Origin: Lathyrus oleraceus
Taxonomy: Eukaryota > Streptophyta > Magnoliopsida > Fabales > Fabaceae
Length of the DNA: 64,000 bases
Assembly: GCF_024323335.1 (NCBI RefSeq)
Contig: NC_066579.1
Location: 244,649,068-244,713,067 of the forward strand
Direction of reading: 5' to 3'
In this document: piece by piece, positions 1 through 12,283 of the stretch
Layout: the number at the start of each line of letters is the position of its first letter
How positions within the stretch are numbered: position 1 is the first letter of the stretch
Position numbers and translations under genes: made by a program
The notes under the pieces: generated by a model
What the model saw: the letters and a program-made list of their open reading frames with translations, nothing else
The model's database searches: none
Told to the model about the DNA's origin: nothing

Positions 1-2507
1 ACCAACACCAAAAATTTTCTTGAAAAATCTAGTTTCATATTCTGATTTTTAATTATTTTTGTGACTTCATTTAATATTTTTTGTGAATTATTTTGTTTTT
101 AATAGTTTTTAATTCATTTTAATTACTTTTTGATATCTGAAAAATCCAAAAATATTTTCTTAACACATATGGATCATGATAAGTCTATGAAAAATAGTCT
201 CATCAATTTCTTGATTTATTTGAGATTGATTTGACATTTTAATTCATTTGTGTTATTTTTCATTATTTTTAATTGATTTTAAGTAGTTTCTGTTTTAAAA
301 AATTGTTGAGAAAATTTGTCAAACCTTGTTTGACCATGTTAGACCTATGAGAATTTAATTGGACTTATCCAAGTTGATTTGAATTGAATTTGAGGTTTGG
401 CCATGTTTTGTCCATTTTAATTTTGCATTTATTTTAATTCCAAAAATACCAAAAAAAACATGTTTGACTTGTTGACTTCTAATCTTCATTTCTCTTCTGT
501 TTTACATTGGTTGATGATGATTTAACTCACATTTGATCATTGTGTTTTGATACTTCATTTATATCCTCCTTTTATTCATTTCATCTTCATCTTCATTTCT
601 TTTTATTTTCGCCAATGATTTAATGTCTTATGGTTAGTCTTGACATATGAGAGGCTTAACCTTCTTTGATCCAAATCAAACTCAACTTGATCCAAGATCA
701 AGTGAGTTGCTTTGTGTCCAAGATAGGTTGCTTCTTGGTCAAGCAAAAAGCCTAAAGTCCATACAAGAACTTTCCTCCTTTCTTTTGGCATGACAAGTTG
801 TAGGAGTTTGGCTTACTAGTCGTGATCTCTAACTTGTGTTTATTTGTCTATAGTTTTATTGACCGGCCTCAGATAGGTGTGACTACTACATTAGTCCACT
901 TACGATTGCTTAACATAGCGCTAAATTGTCTTATGACACACTAACATAACCATTAACTACTAACTTTAAATTCAAGCATTTAATTTCTTGCATTTTACTT
1001 TAATGCACTTTATTTCTTGCTCATTTATTCATATTGCTTTTTACTTTGCTCACTTGAGCTCATATTTTATGTTTATGTCATTTTCCCTTTGCTCATTTGA
1101 GCTCATTATTGTATATAAATATATTGTTGCTTTGTGTTTGTTTTGTCTTTGTTTGTGTGAACCCAATGCAAAAAGGAGAAAGGACTTAGAATTAGGACCT
1201 TACTTATGCTTAAAGGAGTTCAAGAACAACTAGGCCTCATGCCTTTAGAATTCTAAACTTGTTGAAGAGCAACTAGGCCTCATGCCTTTAGAATGCTAAA
1301 TCTTAAAGTTGACTTCAAAAGGACCCCTAATCTAAACTCATTCTTTGTCCATTCCTCTTATTGTGTTGTGAACTTTTTGATGTTTGTTCTTGTGTGATAG
1401 GGATTCCATCTTGAGATAGTAAGAAGGACCATTGTCATGAATAGCCAAGTTATGAGAGACAAGCCAAATGGAGATCCTAGGAGCTTGAATGTATATTTAT
1501 TTTGATTGCTTGTTGCTTGTCAAGTCCAAAGGAAAGGAGCATCTTGAATCATCTCTATGATTTCAAGAAAAGGAACTCCAAGGGTTTTATCTCTTCTCTT
1601 ATCTTTGTATGCTTTAGGACTAGCCATTCTCTTCTTCTCCTCACTCTAACCCAAGCCAAACTCATTTTGTGCAAACTTTGACATTGTTTTCAAACTAGAA
1701 ACCTAGGCCTTATGCCTTTGATTTTTCAAACTCTTTTCATTAATACTTATTGTGAATGAATCTTAATCATACTTTGACTTCATTTTGAAAATACTCCTAA
1801 CTTATAAATACAACTCACTTCAAGTTGTTTTTGTGGTTTCAATGACCACCTTTGTTAAAACCTTTTTTCATAAACATTAGTCATAGGTTTGAGTTATCAT
1901 AGTGGTTGATGTAAACCTCACCTTATCCTTAGTGATTGGACTATAAGTCTTCCATACTTATTATAAGGTTAACCCTCACTAGTATGTTGAAGCCCTCTTC
2001 ACATGGTGGATTATTGGTTTAGATTGAGTTTTCTCCCTTTGATAACAAAAGACCTTAAGGCTTTTGACCAAATCAATTCACCAATCTTTTGAGATTTTTA
2101 CCCCGAAATACGAGGTTTTGATCCTACCTTTATGATGGTATGTAGGCAATGGGTTCATCCATTCAAACAACAAAATTATAAGTATAATGTATGTTCTCTT
2201 CCATCCCCCCAATCTTCTTTGCACAAATATTTTCACAAATACCAACCTACAACACACATTTGCAAAAAGGGCTCCCTTAGAGTACTAAGGATGTTTTGGG
2301 TGCTTAAAACCTTCCCATTTCATAACCAACCCTCTTATCCAGATCTCTGACATTTTTATTAGTCTTTGATTTGATAAAAATTCTTACTTGGTTTTTGTTC
2401 GCTTTTTGACCTTTCCTTTGGATAAATAAAAGTGCGGTGGCGACTCGAATTGTATGTTTACTTTTGATTTAGTCAATAAATCTAAAGGTAACGAATACCC
2501 CGCTACA
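1..2507 (+). mobile_element. 3' part of an Ogre/Tat-type LTR
   Basis: AT-rich non-coding sequence whose right part has the typical end of legume Ogre LTRs: the word GCGGTGGCGACTCG near 2434-2447, then about 60 bases later a CCCCGCTACA end at 2507. It reads in + orientation. Inside it a phrase with CAACTAGGCCTCATGCC occurs twice (near 1228 and 1268), with a weaker third relative near 1700. No primer-binding site of the usual tRNA-Arg type follows at 2508, so either the element behind it is truncated there or this is a solo or broken LTR. Its end does not match the LTR at 11826-15087, so the two are probably not partners. The left end lies outside the window. Small open frames inside (for example 988-1233 and 2132-2350) have no recognisable protein and are taken as chance. 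Confidence 0.6.
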
Positions 2508-3204
2508 CTAAGGGGCTGACGCTCTACAATTGAGGGAGGACAAACACCGAAATTTGTATGGGGATAAAGTACCTCCATACAGAGAATGAGAATCTCAAAC
2601 CAACAAGTTAATCGGATATGCAAATATTCAATTATGAAATTATATGAATGTATATGTGTATATATATATATGATGATGATTATGCTGACAAAACGATCAC
2701 AAAGGATACAAAGGTGTCACAAAGAATTTTGAATCATCGGTACAATCCCTGGTAAATCCACAAAAAGAGGGAGACAACTGCTGGAGAACAGAGAAACCAA
2801 TAACCCAAAGACCCAAACCTAGCCGAGGGAGGAGATCTGCTGAGGAGAGGAGAACTTATCGAGTCTGCAAGGAATTTTAGGTCAACACCATATCAAATGG
2901 GAGACAACCATGCAGAAGATAAACACAAATAGCTGCTCAGAAACCAGGAGGGAGCTCTGACTGGGAGCGAGTCGGATGGCGACTGGTATGGAAACCAATG
3001 TGATCTACTGGGGAAAAGATCTTACTCTACTGAGGATCAACCCTGTTGGGGAAATACAGAAACATTGTCGGGAAATAACACGCCGCAAGGTACTGAATCA
3101 ACCAACTCAGCTGGGGAAAGGAAATCGTTGCTCTGCTAGGGGATAAACACTTCGTAGGGGAACTGGATAAACACAAACAACTAGGGATACCCGAAGGGTC
3201 AACT
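2508..3204. other. unassigned, probably retrotransposon-derived, non-coding
   Basis: No gene is visible. The stretch includes a short AT microsatellite near 2650-2672. From about 3000 a degenerate word related to CTGCTGGGGAA recurs (near 3008, 3044, 3065, 3109, 3135, 3154 and 3180). This resembles the tail of the Ogre primer-site word CTGCTGGGGA, so the region could be an Ogre untranslated part. I cannot decide its orientation or family. It ends at the assembly gap. Confidence 0.35.
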
Positions 3205-3704
3205 NNNNNNNNNNNNNNNNNNNNNNNNNNNNNNNNNNNNNNNNNNNNNNNNNNNNNNNNNNNNNNNNNNNNNNNNNNNNNNNNNNNNNNNNNNNNNNNN
3301 NNNNNNNNNNNNNNNNNNNNNNNNNNNNNNNNNNNNNNNNNNNNNNNNNNNNNNNNNNNNNNNNNNNNNNNNNNNNNNNNNNNNNNNNNNNNNNNNNNNN
3401 NNNNNNNNNNNNNNNNNNNNNNNNNNNNNNNNNNNNNNNNNNNNNNNNNNNNNNNNNNNNNNNNNNNNNNNNNNNNNNNNNNNNNNNNNNNNNNNNNNNN
3501 NNNNNNNNNNNNNNNNNNNNNNNNNNNNNNNNNNNNNNNNNNNNNNNNNNNNNNNNNNNNNNNNNNNNNNNNNNNNNNNNNNNNNNNNNNNNNNNNNNNN
3601 NNNNNNNNNNNNNNNNNNNNNNNNNNNNNNNNNNNNNNNNNNNNNNNNNNNNNNNNNNNNNNNNNNNNNNNNNNNNNNNNNNNNNNNNNNNNNNNNNNNN
3701 NNNN
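3205..3704. other. assembly gap (500 N)
   Basis: Exactly 500 unknown bases, a round number that suggests a placeholder of unknown true size. Any open frame drawn through it is meaningless. The start of the Ogre ORF1 and whatever joins it to 2508-3204 are hidden here. Confidence 0.99.
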
Positions 3705-4850
3705 TATAGTCACTTCAGGGTTCAATGAAGACATGATGAGGTCTGTTTCAGTTCTTTGACCCTAAACATCATTGCTTCACATTTCCCGACTATCAGCTGG
3801 TCCTATACAATGGAAGAGTTCTCAAGCTTCTGGGTATACCTATTGTTTGATCAGAAACCCTTCACAGGCTTGGAAAAAGAGCCTATATTCTTGAAGTGAC
3901 ATTGCTGCAGCCTTACATTTAAAGAAATCAGGACATTGTCCTAGAAACAAGGAGTGGAAGTAAGGTATTCGTGCTAAGTATTGATGGTGGAAAGCTCAAG
4001 TATTCATGAAGGCTATGAGTTATGAGCTTTTGAGGAGATCTTAGCCCTATTGATATGGCTTAGTACTGTTCCCCAATCCAGACAGTCATAGACGTACACG
4101 CCATCAACATATTTCTGACTCGCAATCCAGTGCCTACATTACTTGGAGACATCTTACACTCTCTTCATACCCGTACTACGAAGGACGAGGGAACTCTGAT
4201 GTGTTGCATACCTCTATTACTAGGTGGTTATTTCTCACCTTCCTCGATCAGTGATGAAGAATGAACAAGGGTTCAGGTGGTCCAAGAGGATTATGTCACT
4301 TTCTCATTCAGATATTCATTGGTGATCTAGATTATGGAGAATGTTACCATCATTGACCGTTGTGGGGGTTCCCTAATGTGCCACTCCTTGGCATAAGAGG
4401 GGGCATTACCTACAACCCTTCTTTAGCTCTACGTCAGTTGGTTACGCTCGGACTGATGGTCCTCATGACATGCTTATTCAGGGTATTGTGTTCGACTACG
4501 ACAACGATCTTCAAGGTTACCGTCAAAGTTCATACGAGCATGGGGTAAAGTGAACAAGGTTGACAGCAAGACTCTGAACCAAGTACACTATTCCTATGGA
4601 ACCATATCTCAGATGGGTACGATCTCGTGCTCAGACTCTTATAATGCCATATCCTGCTATCCTGCCAGTTACCATGGAGCCTGTTGCTGAAGGAGATACT
4701 TCTTACATCATCTTCATCCAGACATGCCCACTGACATGGAAGAGTTACAGAGGTCCTGGATCCAGTTGAAGGAGCAAAGAGATACTTTTGAGACTCATTA
4801 CAAGGCAAGTCAGGAAGAATCCTGGAGCTAACCAAACAACTTCACGAGGA
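3705..4850 (+). pseudogene. Ogre ORF1 remnant (plant mobile-domain-like, DUF7745 type)
   Basis: Translation pieces in shifting frames match the extra N-terminal ORF of Ogre elements: a PDYQLVLYNGRVLKLLGIPI-like start near 3788, a segment with LLGDILHSLHTRTTKDEG near 4140-4190, RWSKRIMSLSHSDIH near 4275-4322, and NVPLLGIRGGITYNPSLALR near 4374-4433. Family knowledge: this ORF lies upstream of gag in Ogre and its function is unknown; the same domain occurs in many plant repeat-derived proteins. There are several frameshifts and stops, and the start lies in the gap. The family name is from memory and was not searched. Confidence 0.65.
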
Positions 4851-5089
4851 GCGGAATCTCAACTCACACCTCAACACAAAGAGAGGAAACGTCCATGGGA
4901 GACTTAAAACCCATTTTTTGTATTCATTTCATTTTTATTGTAAGCCAAGGGGGCAAACAAGTTTACTAATAAAAGTTTACTTTTTGGTGGTTTAAACAAA
5001 TTTAAATCCTACGGTCCTTGAAAACATTGCATAAGCATCTACATACCTATGCATCACAGGATGAACAGGTATCTTATCTTCTCGCTGTT

Positions 5090-6470
5090 TATTTCAGCAG
5101 AAAGGCTCTTGAACAGACTGTCAAAGATCTCCAGGCTCAGAATGCACAATTCCAAGAGTTGATTCTGAACTTGTCCAAGGGGCAAGATGAGTTGAAGACA
5201 TTGCTGGCTAAGAAGAAGAAGAAGACTAGAAGATCAGGAGGCCTTATCAATCTGGGAAGAAGATTCAGAGGCCTATCAAGACAAAGGAACAGGTTGATGA
5301 TTATGAGTCTGAAAATTCTGAGAAAGAGGGAGGTAGTCCCCATGATACTGTGGGAGATTCTGATTCTGAAGCAATTATTATCATGATCCTAATGAAGATA
5401 AGTACAAATGCTGGTGGATAGAATGAATGCTATGGAGTTACAAAAATCTTCTGGGCTGGATTTTGAAGATCTGAGTTTAATATCTGGAGTGGTTATACCT
5501 ATTGGTTTCAAGGTTCCTGCTTTGTGGTGTATGATGGTGTCTCATGTCCCAAGCTGCATTTAAGATCCTATGTCCGGAGGATTCAACCACATACTGCTGA
5601 TAAGAAGTTATGGATTCATTTCTTCCAAGAGCTTGTCTGGAGCTCAATTGGAATGGTACTATCAATTGGAGAGTGTCAATATCCGTGATTGGAATGATCT
5701 TGCTGAGGCCTTCTACAGGCAATACCAATACAATGTGATTTAGCACCTACTCGCATGCAGCTACAAAGCATGTCAATGGGTGCTAAGGAGAATTTCAAGG
5801 AGTATGCCCAGAAATGGAGAGACCTGGCTGGCAGAGTTCAACCTCCTGACTGACAGGGAGCTAGTGGATATGTTTATGAGTACGCTGAATAGTCCTTTCT
5901 ATAGTCACCTCATTGGAAGCTCATCATCTGGTCACTGAGCTGATAATGACTGGAGAGCGTGTGGAAGGGTATAAGAAGTGGTAAGATACAGGTGGGTGCC
6001 TCTTCATCAAGCACTGCAAAGAAGCCCCTAGTGGAAAGAAGGAGTCTAATGTGTGTATGGTCAACCTGGCCGTAACAGAAGTCACCAATCCGTAGGAGCA
6101 GTTCACATTTCTAATCCTACTCCTGCAACACCAGAGTACCACAGAGCAATCAACAGAAGCCTAGAAGACAATTCACCAAGATCAACATGTCACTGGCCCA
6201 AGCCTTGCAACACATGTTGAAAGGGGAACTCATTACTTTGAAGGACCCTCCTCAGAATCCTAATACTTCCTCTCCTCGGTACAATCCTAATGCACGATGT
6301 GCCTATCATTCTAATTGTCCGGGACATGACACCAACAATTGTGGGGTGCTGAAAATAAGATTCAAGATATGATTGAAGCTGGGGAGATTGAATTTGACCC
6401 TCCTGGGACTCCAATGTGATTACTGCTCCCATGCCCAATCATGAGAAACTGTTAATGTTGTTGATGAAGT
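5090..6470 (+). pseudogene. Ogre gag remnant
   Basis: Gag would form the virus-like particle. A coiled-coil-like start is readable at about 5108-5205 (LEQTVKDLQAQNAQFQEL and following). The conserved gag core follows in several frames at about 5560-5960, with LSGAQLEWYYQLESVNIRDW near 5630-5690. A cysteine/histidine stretch of the form CAYHSNCPGHDTNNC lies at about 6298-6342, a non-classical zinc-finger-like end typical of Ogre gag. Stops and frameshifts occur, for example near 5391, 5741, 5850 and 6415. The nested element at 51291 carries a closely similar start, which shows that the families are related. Confidence 0.8.
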
Positions 6471-6789
6471 TTCATATGTTTCCTCAGTAGCAGATGTGAC
6501 TACTCCCTTATCTATTATCAAGAAGAAGCTGGTGCAGGCTGGATTTTCCAGGTTGCAACGAAGACTGTTTTATTGTGCCTACAAACCTGATAGCTGCTGG
6601 AAGTTGAAAGATGGTATTCAACGCCTCATGGACAATTACACTATATTGTTTGAGAGAATTCCTTTGTGGAAAGTATGTGTGAACACCTAACTCGAGGTAA
6701 GAAGTTTGGAGATGTGGATATGGTTGATAAAGTGCCAGTGAAGATTACCTCAAAGGCCCTGTCAAGATCACTTCCAAGGGTCCTATCAA

Positions 6790-8281
6790 AATTACTGCTG
6801 AAGGCCTGGTGAAGACTGTTGCTGAAGTTAGAGTGCCTCCCATGATTATTACCACTCCTGGCCCTATTCCTTTTACTTCTGATAAAGCTATACCCTGGAA
6901 TTACGGTTCTGATGTTTATATCCATGGTGTTAAGCAGGAACCTTTGACTGATACACCTGTTACTGATGATAACCTTGATGTTGATAATATTGCTGGATCT
7001 AGTAAGATCACCAGAAGTGGAAGAATTTTCTCTCCTCCAGCTACCTCAAAAAATACAGTTCTTCCGACTACTACCTCCACTTCTGAGCCAAGTACTGATG
7101 CTCGAGACAAAGGTCCTGTGGTTGAACCTGTGCAAGCTGAAGCACCGACTGCTGAAAATCTCTCTAAACAGATAGAAGAAGTGCTGAAGATCATTCGTAA
7201 GAGTGATTATGATATTGTTGACCAGTTGGGGCATACTCCCTCCAAAATTTCCATGTTGTCTTTGTTGCTGTGTTCTGAGGCTCATGCTAAAGCCTTGATC
7301 AAATTCTTAAGGACTGCTCATGTACCAAATGAAATTTCTGTGGATCAATTTGAAAATTGTGTTGCACATCTGACTTATGATAATGGGTTAGGTTTTTCTG
7401 ATGCTGACTTGACTCCTGCCAAAAGAAACCATAACAGAGCTTTACATATCTCCATTGAATGTAGGAGCACTACCTTGACTCATGTGTTGATAGACAATGG
7501 CTCTTCATTGAATGTACTTCCCAAAGAGGTTCTGAACAAGCCCAGTCCTGAAGATGCTGTGTTAAGACCAAGTAATATAGTGGTGAGAGCCTTTGATGGT
7601 TCAAGAAGAGTGGTGCATGGAGAAATAGATCTCCCGATCAAAGTAGGCTCTCAAGTCTTTGATTCTACTTCTATATAATGGATATTCGTCCTGCGTACTC
7701 TTGTTTGCTTGGGCGCCCCTAGATCCACGGGGCAGGTGCTGTGACCTCCACTCTACATCAGAAGTTGAGATATCCAGTGAAGGGAAAGATCGTAACTGTT
7801 TATGGAGAGGAAGAATATATGGTCAGTCATGTGAATACATTTAAGTATGTTGAAGTGGAAAGTGAATATGTTGAGACTCCTTGCCAGACATTTGAAGTAG
7901 TTCCTTGGGTCGTTCCCGCTACTGAAGCTCCTCCTGTGGTTAAAAGAGTTCCTGTGGTTACCAGAGTACCTCCTACAATGGCTTCCCTCAAAGATGCTAG
8001 AGCTGTGGTTGAAGAAGGTGGTGTACTATTTGGGGTCAGCTTCCCGACATTCCTTACAAGTCTGACAAGTTTGGTCTGGGTTTCAATGCAGAGTCCCAGA
8101 AGGCTGTTCGTCATGCTCGTGTTGTTCGTATCACCAATCAAGGGAACATGAAAGATCAAATCAATGTTGTGGGTGACTATAATGAAGACTACAATCTGGA
8201 TAACTGGATTTTTCCTACTGTGGGTGATGGGCTCAAGAATTGGAAGACTGAAGACGTTATTCCTATCTCCTTTAGTCAGGA
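6790..8281 (+). pseudogene. Ogre aspartic protease region remnant
   Basis: The longest intact piece is an open frame at 6809-7678 (289 aa). It holds the protease active-site region near 7480-7515, reading LIDNGSSLNVLPK, so the catalytic Asp is present and the usual DTG is DNG, a form common in the Tat/Ogre group. About 7670-7735 holds a frameshift and a TGG-to-TAG stop, after which homology continues in another frame (7741-8090) and then again (8090-8284), ending in PISFSQE and TAA. The product would cut the polyprotein, but this copy cannot encode a complete one. The terminal TAA overlaps the proposed splice donor. Confidence 0.75.
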
Positions 8282-8451
8282 GTAAATACTATTACTGCGT
8301 TGTTATTTTTAAGCCTTGTGCCTACCCGGGGCACAATGGTATGCTTGTTTCGGGATGTCATTTCATTTGCATACTTCATTCAATAAAAATCAATCGACGT
8401 TTCGTTTTCGTAAATAGGGCTCTTTGTTTTTCTTTTTTTTATTTTCATCAG
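8282..8451 (+). other. candidate Ogre intron between protease and RT
   Basis: GTAAAT at 8282 follows CAGGA, and a pyrimidine-rich tract ending in TTTTCATCAG stops at 8451, giving a 170-nt interval with GT..AG ends. The protease frame closes at GAG TAA exactly across the donor, so splicing would remove that stop, and RT-side homology resumes downstream. An intron at this position is known from Ogre elements. Whether these exact sites are used is an inference. Confidence 0.5.
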
Positions 8452-8790
8452 CTATGTGTCTTAAACACACCCACATCACTAAAATGCAGATCCTCATCCA
8501 CCCTGGATCCTGTTGATAACAGTTCTACTATTGCCAATTATAATTTCGAGAAACCGATCTATCAAGCTGAAGATGGAAAGGATGAAGATTGTGAAGTACC
8601 TGTAGAGCTTGCTAGGTTATTACAACAAGAAGAGAAGTTACACAGCCGCATGAGGAATCAATTGAGGTTGTAAATCTGGGTACTGAAGTAGACAAGAAAG
8701 AAGTCAAAATAGGAGCAGGCTTGGAAAACAGTTTCAAAGAAAGATTGAGTCGGATGTTACGTGACTATGTAGAGGTTTTCGCTGGAAAAA
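8452..8790 (+). pseudogene. N-terminal RT linker remnant; RT core deleted
   Basis: Translation gives acidic linker homology near 8480-8660 (PIYQAEDGKDED, then ELARLLQQEEK). In a shifted frame there is a segment near 8668-8785 like the region just before the RT fingers (NLGTEV, KIGAGLENSFKERLSRMLRD). At about 8788 the sequence jumps straight into RT-end/RNase H homology. The entire catalytic RT domain, including the YVDD-type motif, is missing. Confidence 0.65.
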
Positions 8791-9140
8791 TCAAGAGATG
8801 ATATGGAATGATGAATGTCAAGAAGCTTTTGACAAAATCAAGAAGTATCTCCAAGAACCTATAAATCTGATGCCACCAATTGAAGGAAGACCTCTAATCA
8901 TGTATTTGACCGTGTTAGAAAATTCAATAGGGTGTGTGTTGGGGCAACATGACGAGTCTGGTCGAAAAGAGCATGCAAATATACCTTAGCAAAAGGTACC
9001 GACTGTGAAACAAGATACTCCCAGCTCGAGAAAGCTTGCTATGCTTTGGCTTAGGCTGCTCGCCGACTAAGACAGTATATGTTGAATCATACCACTTTAT
9101 TGATTTCTAAGATGGATCTTATCAAATATACATCTGAGAA
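8791..9140 (+). pseudogene. RT connection / RNase H start remnant
   Basis: An open frame at 8798-8989 reads WNDECQEAFDKIKKYLQEP and then a YLTVLENSIGCVLGQHDE segment, the start of the RNase H domain. After a frameshift near 8985 come pieces like TDCETRYSQLEKACYALA and LLISKMDLIKY, up to about 9130. The rest of RNase H and the start of integrase are absent. Deletion of several hundred codons between here and the next block is inferred from the family layout. Confidence 0.65.
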
Positions 9141-9149
9141 CCTTCTCTC

Positions 9150-9876
9150 TCCGGAAGAACAACAAGATGATTGCTGAACTCTGCACGCAGTTCAAAATAA
9201 AACACCATAACTCTTCTCCGTACCGGCCAAAGATGAATGGCGCCGTGGAGGCTGCTAATAAGAATATTAAGAAGATCATACAAAAGATGACAGTAACATA
9301 CAAAGACTGGCATGCGATGTTACCCTTTGCTCTTCATGGTTATCGCACTTCAGTACGCACTTTGACAGGGGAAACTCCTTTCTCTTGGTCTACGGAATGG
9401 AAGCCGTGTTACTAGTAGAAGTTCAGATTCCCTCTCTAAGAATCATGAAAGAGGCAGGTTTAGACGAGGATGAATGGATTCAGACTCGACTCGACCAGAT
9501 AAATTTGATTGATGAGAAGAGGTTGGCAGCTGTTTGTCATGGTCAGATGTACCAGAAATGGATGATCAAAGCTTTCAATAAGAAGGTTAAGCCAAAGGTA
9601 TATCAGGCTGGTGACTTGGTAATCAAGCGTATCATACTACCACAGGGTGATCCTAGGGGCAAGTGGACTCCTACATATGAAGGACCATTTGTGGTCAAAA
9701 GAGTATTCTCAGGAGGTGCCATGATGCTTACTATTATGGATGGTGAAGACTTTCCACAACCTATAAACGCAGACATAGTTAAAAATACTACGCATAAAAA
9801 GAGACCCGCTAGGTTGACTGGCCTAGGCAAAAATAAGGGCATCCCGGCAAACCAAAAGGGTTCGGGAAAAAATTAG
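9150..9876 (+). pseudogene. Ogre integrase C-terminal half remnant
   Basis: Two overlapping frames, 9167-9415 and 9385-9876, together carry the end of the integrase catalytic core with its Glu region (PYRPKMNGAVEAANKN near 9220-9265), the HGYRTSVRT segment, and the C-terminal DNA-binding part ending in GDPRGKWTPTYEGPFVVKR and a basic tail. The first two catalytic Asp residues are missing because of the upstream deletion. One frameshift near 9390 separates the frames. The stop at 9874-9876 is probably the natural end of pol, since 3'-UTR-like sequence follows. Confidence 0.75.
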
Positions 9877-10903
9877 GGATATATATAAAAAAAAATGTAC
9901 ACCCGGCAAGTCGAAAACCTGAAAAGGCGGCTTGGGCAAAAAAGGGTATCCCGGTGGATTGAAAACCTGAAAGGGCAATCCAGGCAAAAGTTAGGGATTA
10001 AAGCGTATGACTATGTCTCGTTTGGATCACTCATGTAACTTCAAATGATGGTGCTACCTAAATCAAGTTCAAACAGATAAAGATCAATCCAATCGTTTCT
10101 GTCTCAACAACAGAAGATGAGATATTTGAAGATAATGGCAATAGTAGAATTGAAACTCAATAGGATCATTTTTCACATAGCTGTTTTCTTTGTTTTATAA
10201 AAAATTTATGACGAATTCCTCTTACTAGGATTTCTGTCTCCTTATACAAACTTGCCTATGTATAGGTCACTTTGTGATATAAATAAAATTCATCTTTGAA
10301 TCCAGATTTACTTTTACTCTATTTACATAAGCGAAAACGTCCATTGGTGTGTTTGAATGTATGTATGCTTTTGAATACGATTGATGTTTACCAGAAATGC
10401 ATAAAATGCAGTAATAGTATTTACTAGGACGAACGAGGGTAGTAGTTCAACGAAGCTTCACCGGTTCATCCCCACTACAAATCCCCAGTAGAGCAAATCT
10501 ATCTGTATAGATGCTTCGAATTACGTCTCCCCTTGAATTTATGTCCATCTCTTTTATCCTCAGTCGGGATACTCAGGAACTTATTCCTTCAATAGAAGTA
10601 CGACGAACGAATACGGGAAGTGACAAATACTATACTATCAAACAAGACGGGAACGAGTTCCTCATATTCTTCAGCAACGAATCGGGATTTATTTTCCCTA
10701 GCCAGCAGTTGTTATACAAAGATATCCGGACGCTTCAGGCCGCATGATTCATACATACATCATTTACATCATACCATGGCATATCCATAAGTGCATAATA
10801 CATTTACTTAGATGCACCATGCCATGCATGCATACATATTGCATAAACTAACCTTTTCCTTGCAGGATGGTTATATACAGATAAAATACTATCAACAATG
10901 CAC
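9877..10903 (+). other. Ogre 3' untranslated region, unique part
   Basis: Non-coding sequence between pol and the tandem repeats. Near 9900-9990 it repeats a phrase of the form CCCGG..GAAAACCTGAAA..GG two or three times, typical of Ogre 3' UTRs. A 78-codon open frame at 10511-10747 has no recognisable domain and is taken as chance. Confidence 0.55.
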
Positions 10904-11580
10904 AACAGGTCAGAAACGATCTATACGAAGATCTAGTGCTGATACTTAATCATTACTCAAGGTGTCCTTGGATAGTAGGCAAACGGTCTATACGAAGATC
11001 TATTCCCTAGTCCAGGATGTTTTCAGGAGAGTTAATCCTGATACTCTTTTGTTCTTGGATAGTAGGCAAACGGTCTATACGAAGATCTATTCCCTAGTCC
11101 AGGATATTTTCAGGAGATTTCATCCTGACACTCTTTTGTTCTTGGATAGTAGGCAAACGGTCTATACGAAGATCTATTCCCTAGTCCAGGATATTTTCAG
11201 GAGATTTCATCCTGACACTCTTTTGTTCTTGGATAGTAGGCAAACGGTCTATACGAAGATCTATTCCCTAGTCTAGGATATTTTCAGAAGATTTAATCCT
11301 GATATTCTTTTGTTCTTGGATAGTATGCAAACGGTCTATACAAAGATCTATTCCCTAATCCAGGATATTTCCAGAAGAGATAATCATCACGAAGATTTAT
11401 TTCTACTGGTCTATTCAACAATTCAAAACAGTTCAGAGACGATCTATACGAAGGTCTAGTGCTGATACTTAATTCAGAAAGAAATCGCCATGAAGATTTG
11501 GTTCTGACACTTAAATTAAAAGTATGTTCTTAGATACGATTCAGAGACGGCCTATACGAAGACCTAGTACTGATATCCAG
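10904..11580 (+). repeat. 87-bp tandem repeat in Ogre 3' UTR
   Basis: Five consecutive units start with TTGGATAGTA at 10968, 11055, 11142, 11229 and 11316, each exactly 87 bp apart. Degenerate flanking units share the core CTATACGAAG (near 10921, 11441 and 11540). Because 87 is 29 codons, a spurious repeating open frame appears at 10962-11276. Published work on Ogre describes hypervariable 3' UTR tandem repeats that can seed genomic satellites, and this array fits that position. Confidence 0.9.
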
Positions 11581-11813
11581 TATCAACATCAAGATATTAT
11601 CACCTCCTGATATTATGGATGGCATCTATAAGCCCATCTCCAGTTCTTCCAAGTGGCATCTTCAAGCCCACTTAAGCATATACGACCAGTCATCAGTGTT
11701 ACTTTACGCACCGGCGAGTGCAAATTTTTGGGCTTTTGTGTTCAATCCCCTTCAACCTTCCAAGTTACGAATGGCACACAGGCCAATCTAACTCCTCAGG
11801 TTTCAGAAAATTG

Positions 11814-11825
11814 AACAGGGGCAGC
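11814..11825 (+). other. polypurine tract of the Ogre element
   Basis: AACAGGGGCAGC stands immediately before the LTR start TGTTACACC at 11826. The minus-strand LARD has the related tract AATAGGGGCAGC before its own 3' LTR, which supports a common lineage. Role: primer for plus-strand DNA synthesis. Confidence 0.75.
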
Positions 11826-12283
11826 TGTTACACCCCAAAATTTGCCCTCTATTTTTAACTCTAACCAATTTTTTGTTTCACATTCATTTGCATCATCTTC
11901 ATAGCATAACATTTTTTTCTGTCTTAATATTAGCCGGAATAATTTCTCGGAATTTACAAACAGACTGGTCAAATTAACTTTTTAACTGTGCCTAAAATTA
12001 GTCAACGAAAAAATGTCAAGTTTAAGTTTGCAAATGTCAATAACATTAATCTGCGGTTCATGTGGTTTAATTTGACATGCTAAAAATATTTTTACGACTA
12101 TTTATGGTCATATGTTGATCAGTCTGAGCGGTTTAAACGGTCATAATTTTTATTTCAAAATCCGACCAAACGCTGTATTTTTCCGAGTCATTTATTTCGC
12201 GCTGATTATTTTGACGTGTTCATTTTATTTTTCGAGCATTTGGTGCCCGACTTTTTTTTTTTTTGAGTCTATTTATTTTTATA

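Noticed and set aside
3027..3734. 235-codon minus-strand frame
   Set aside because: It runs through 500 N; most of it is unknown bases.
10962..11276. Repeat protein with 29-residue units
   Set aside because: The 87-bp DNA repeat is a multiple of three, so an open frame arises by chance in an Ogre 3' UTR after the end of pol.
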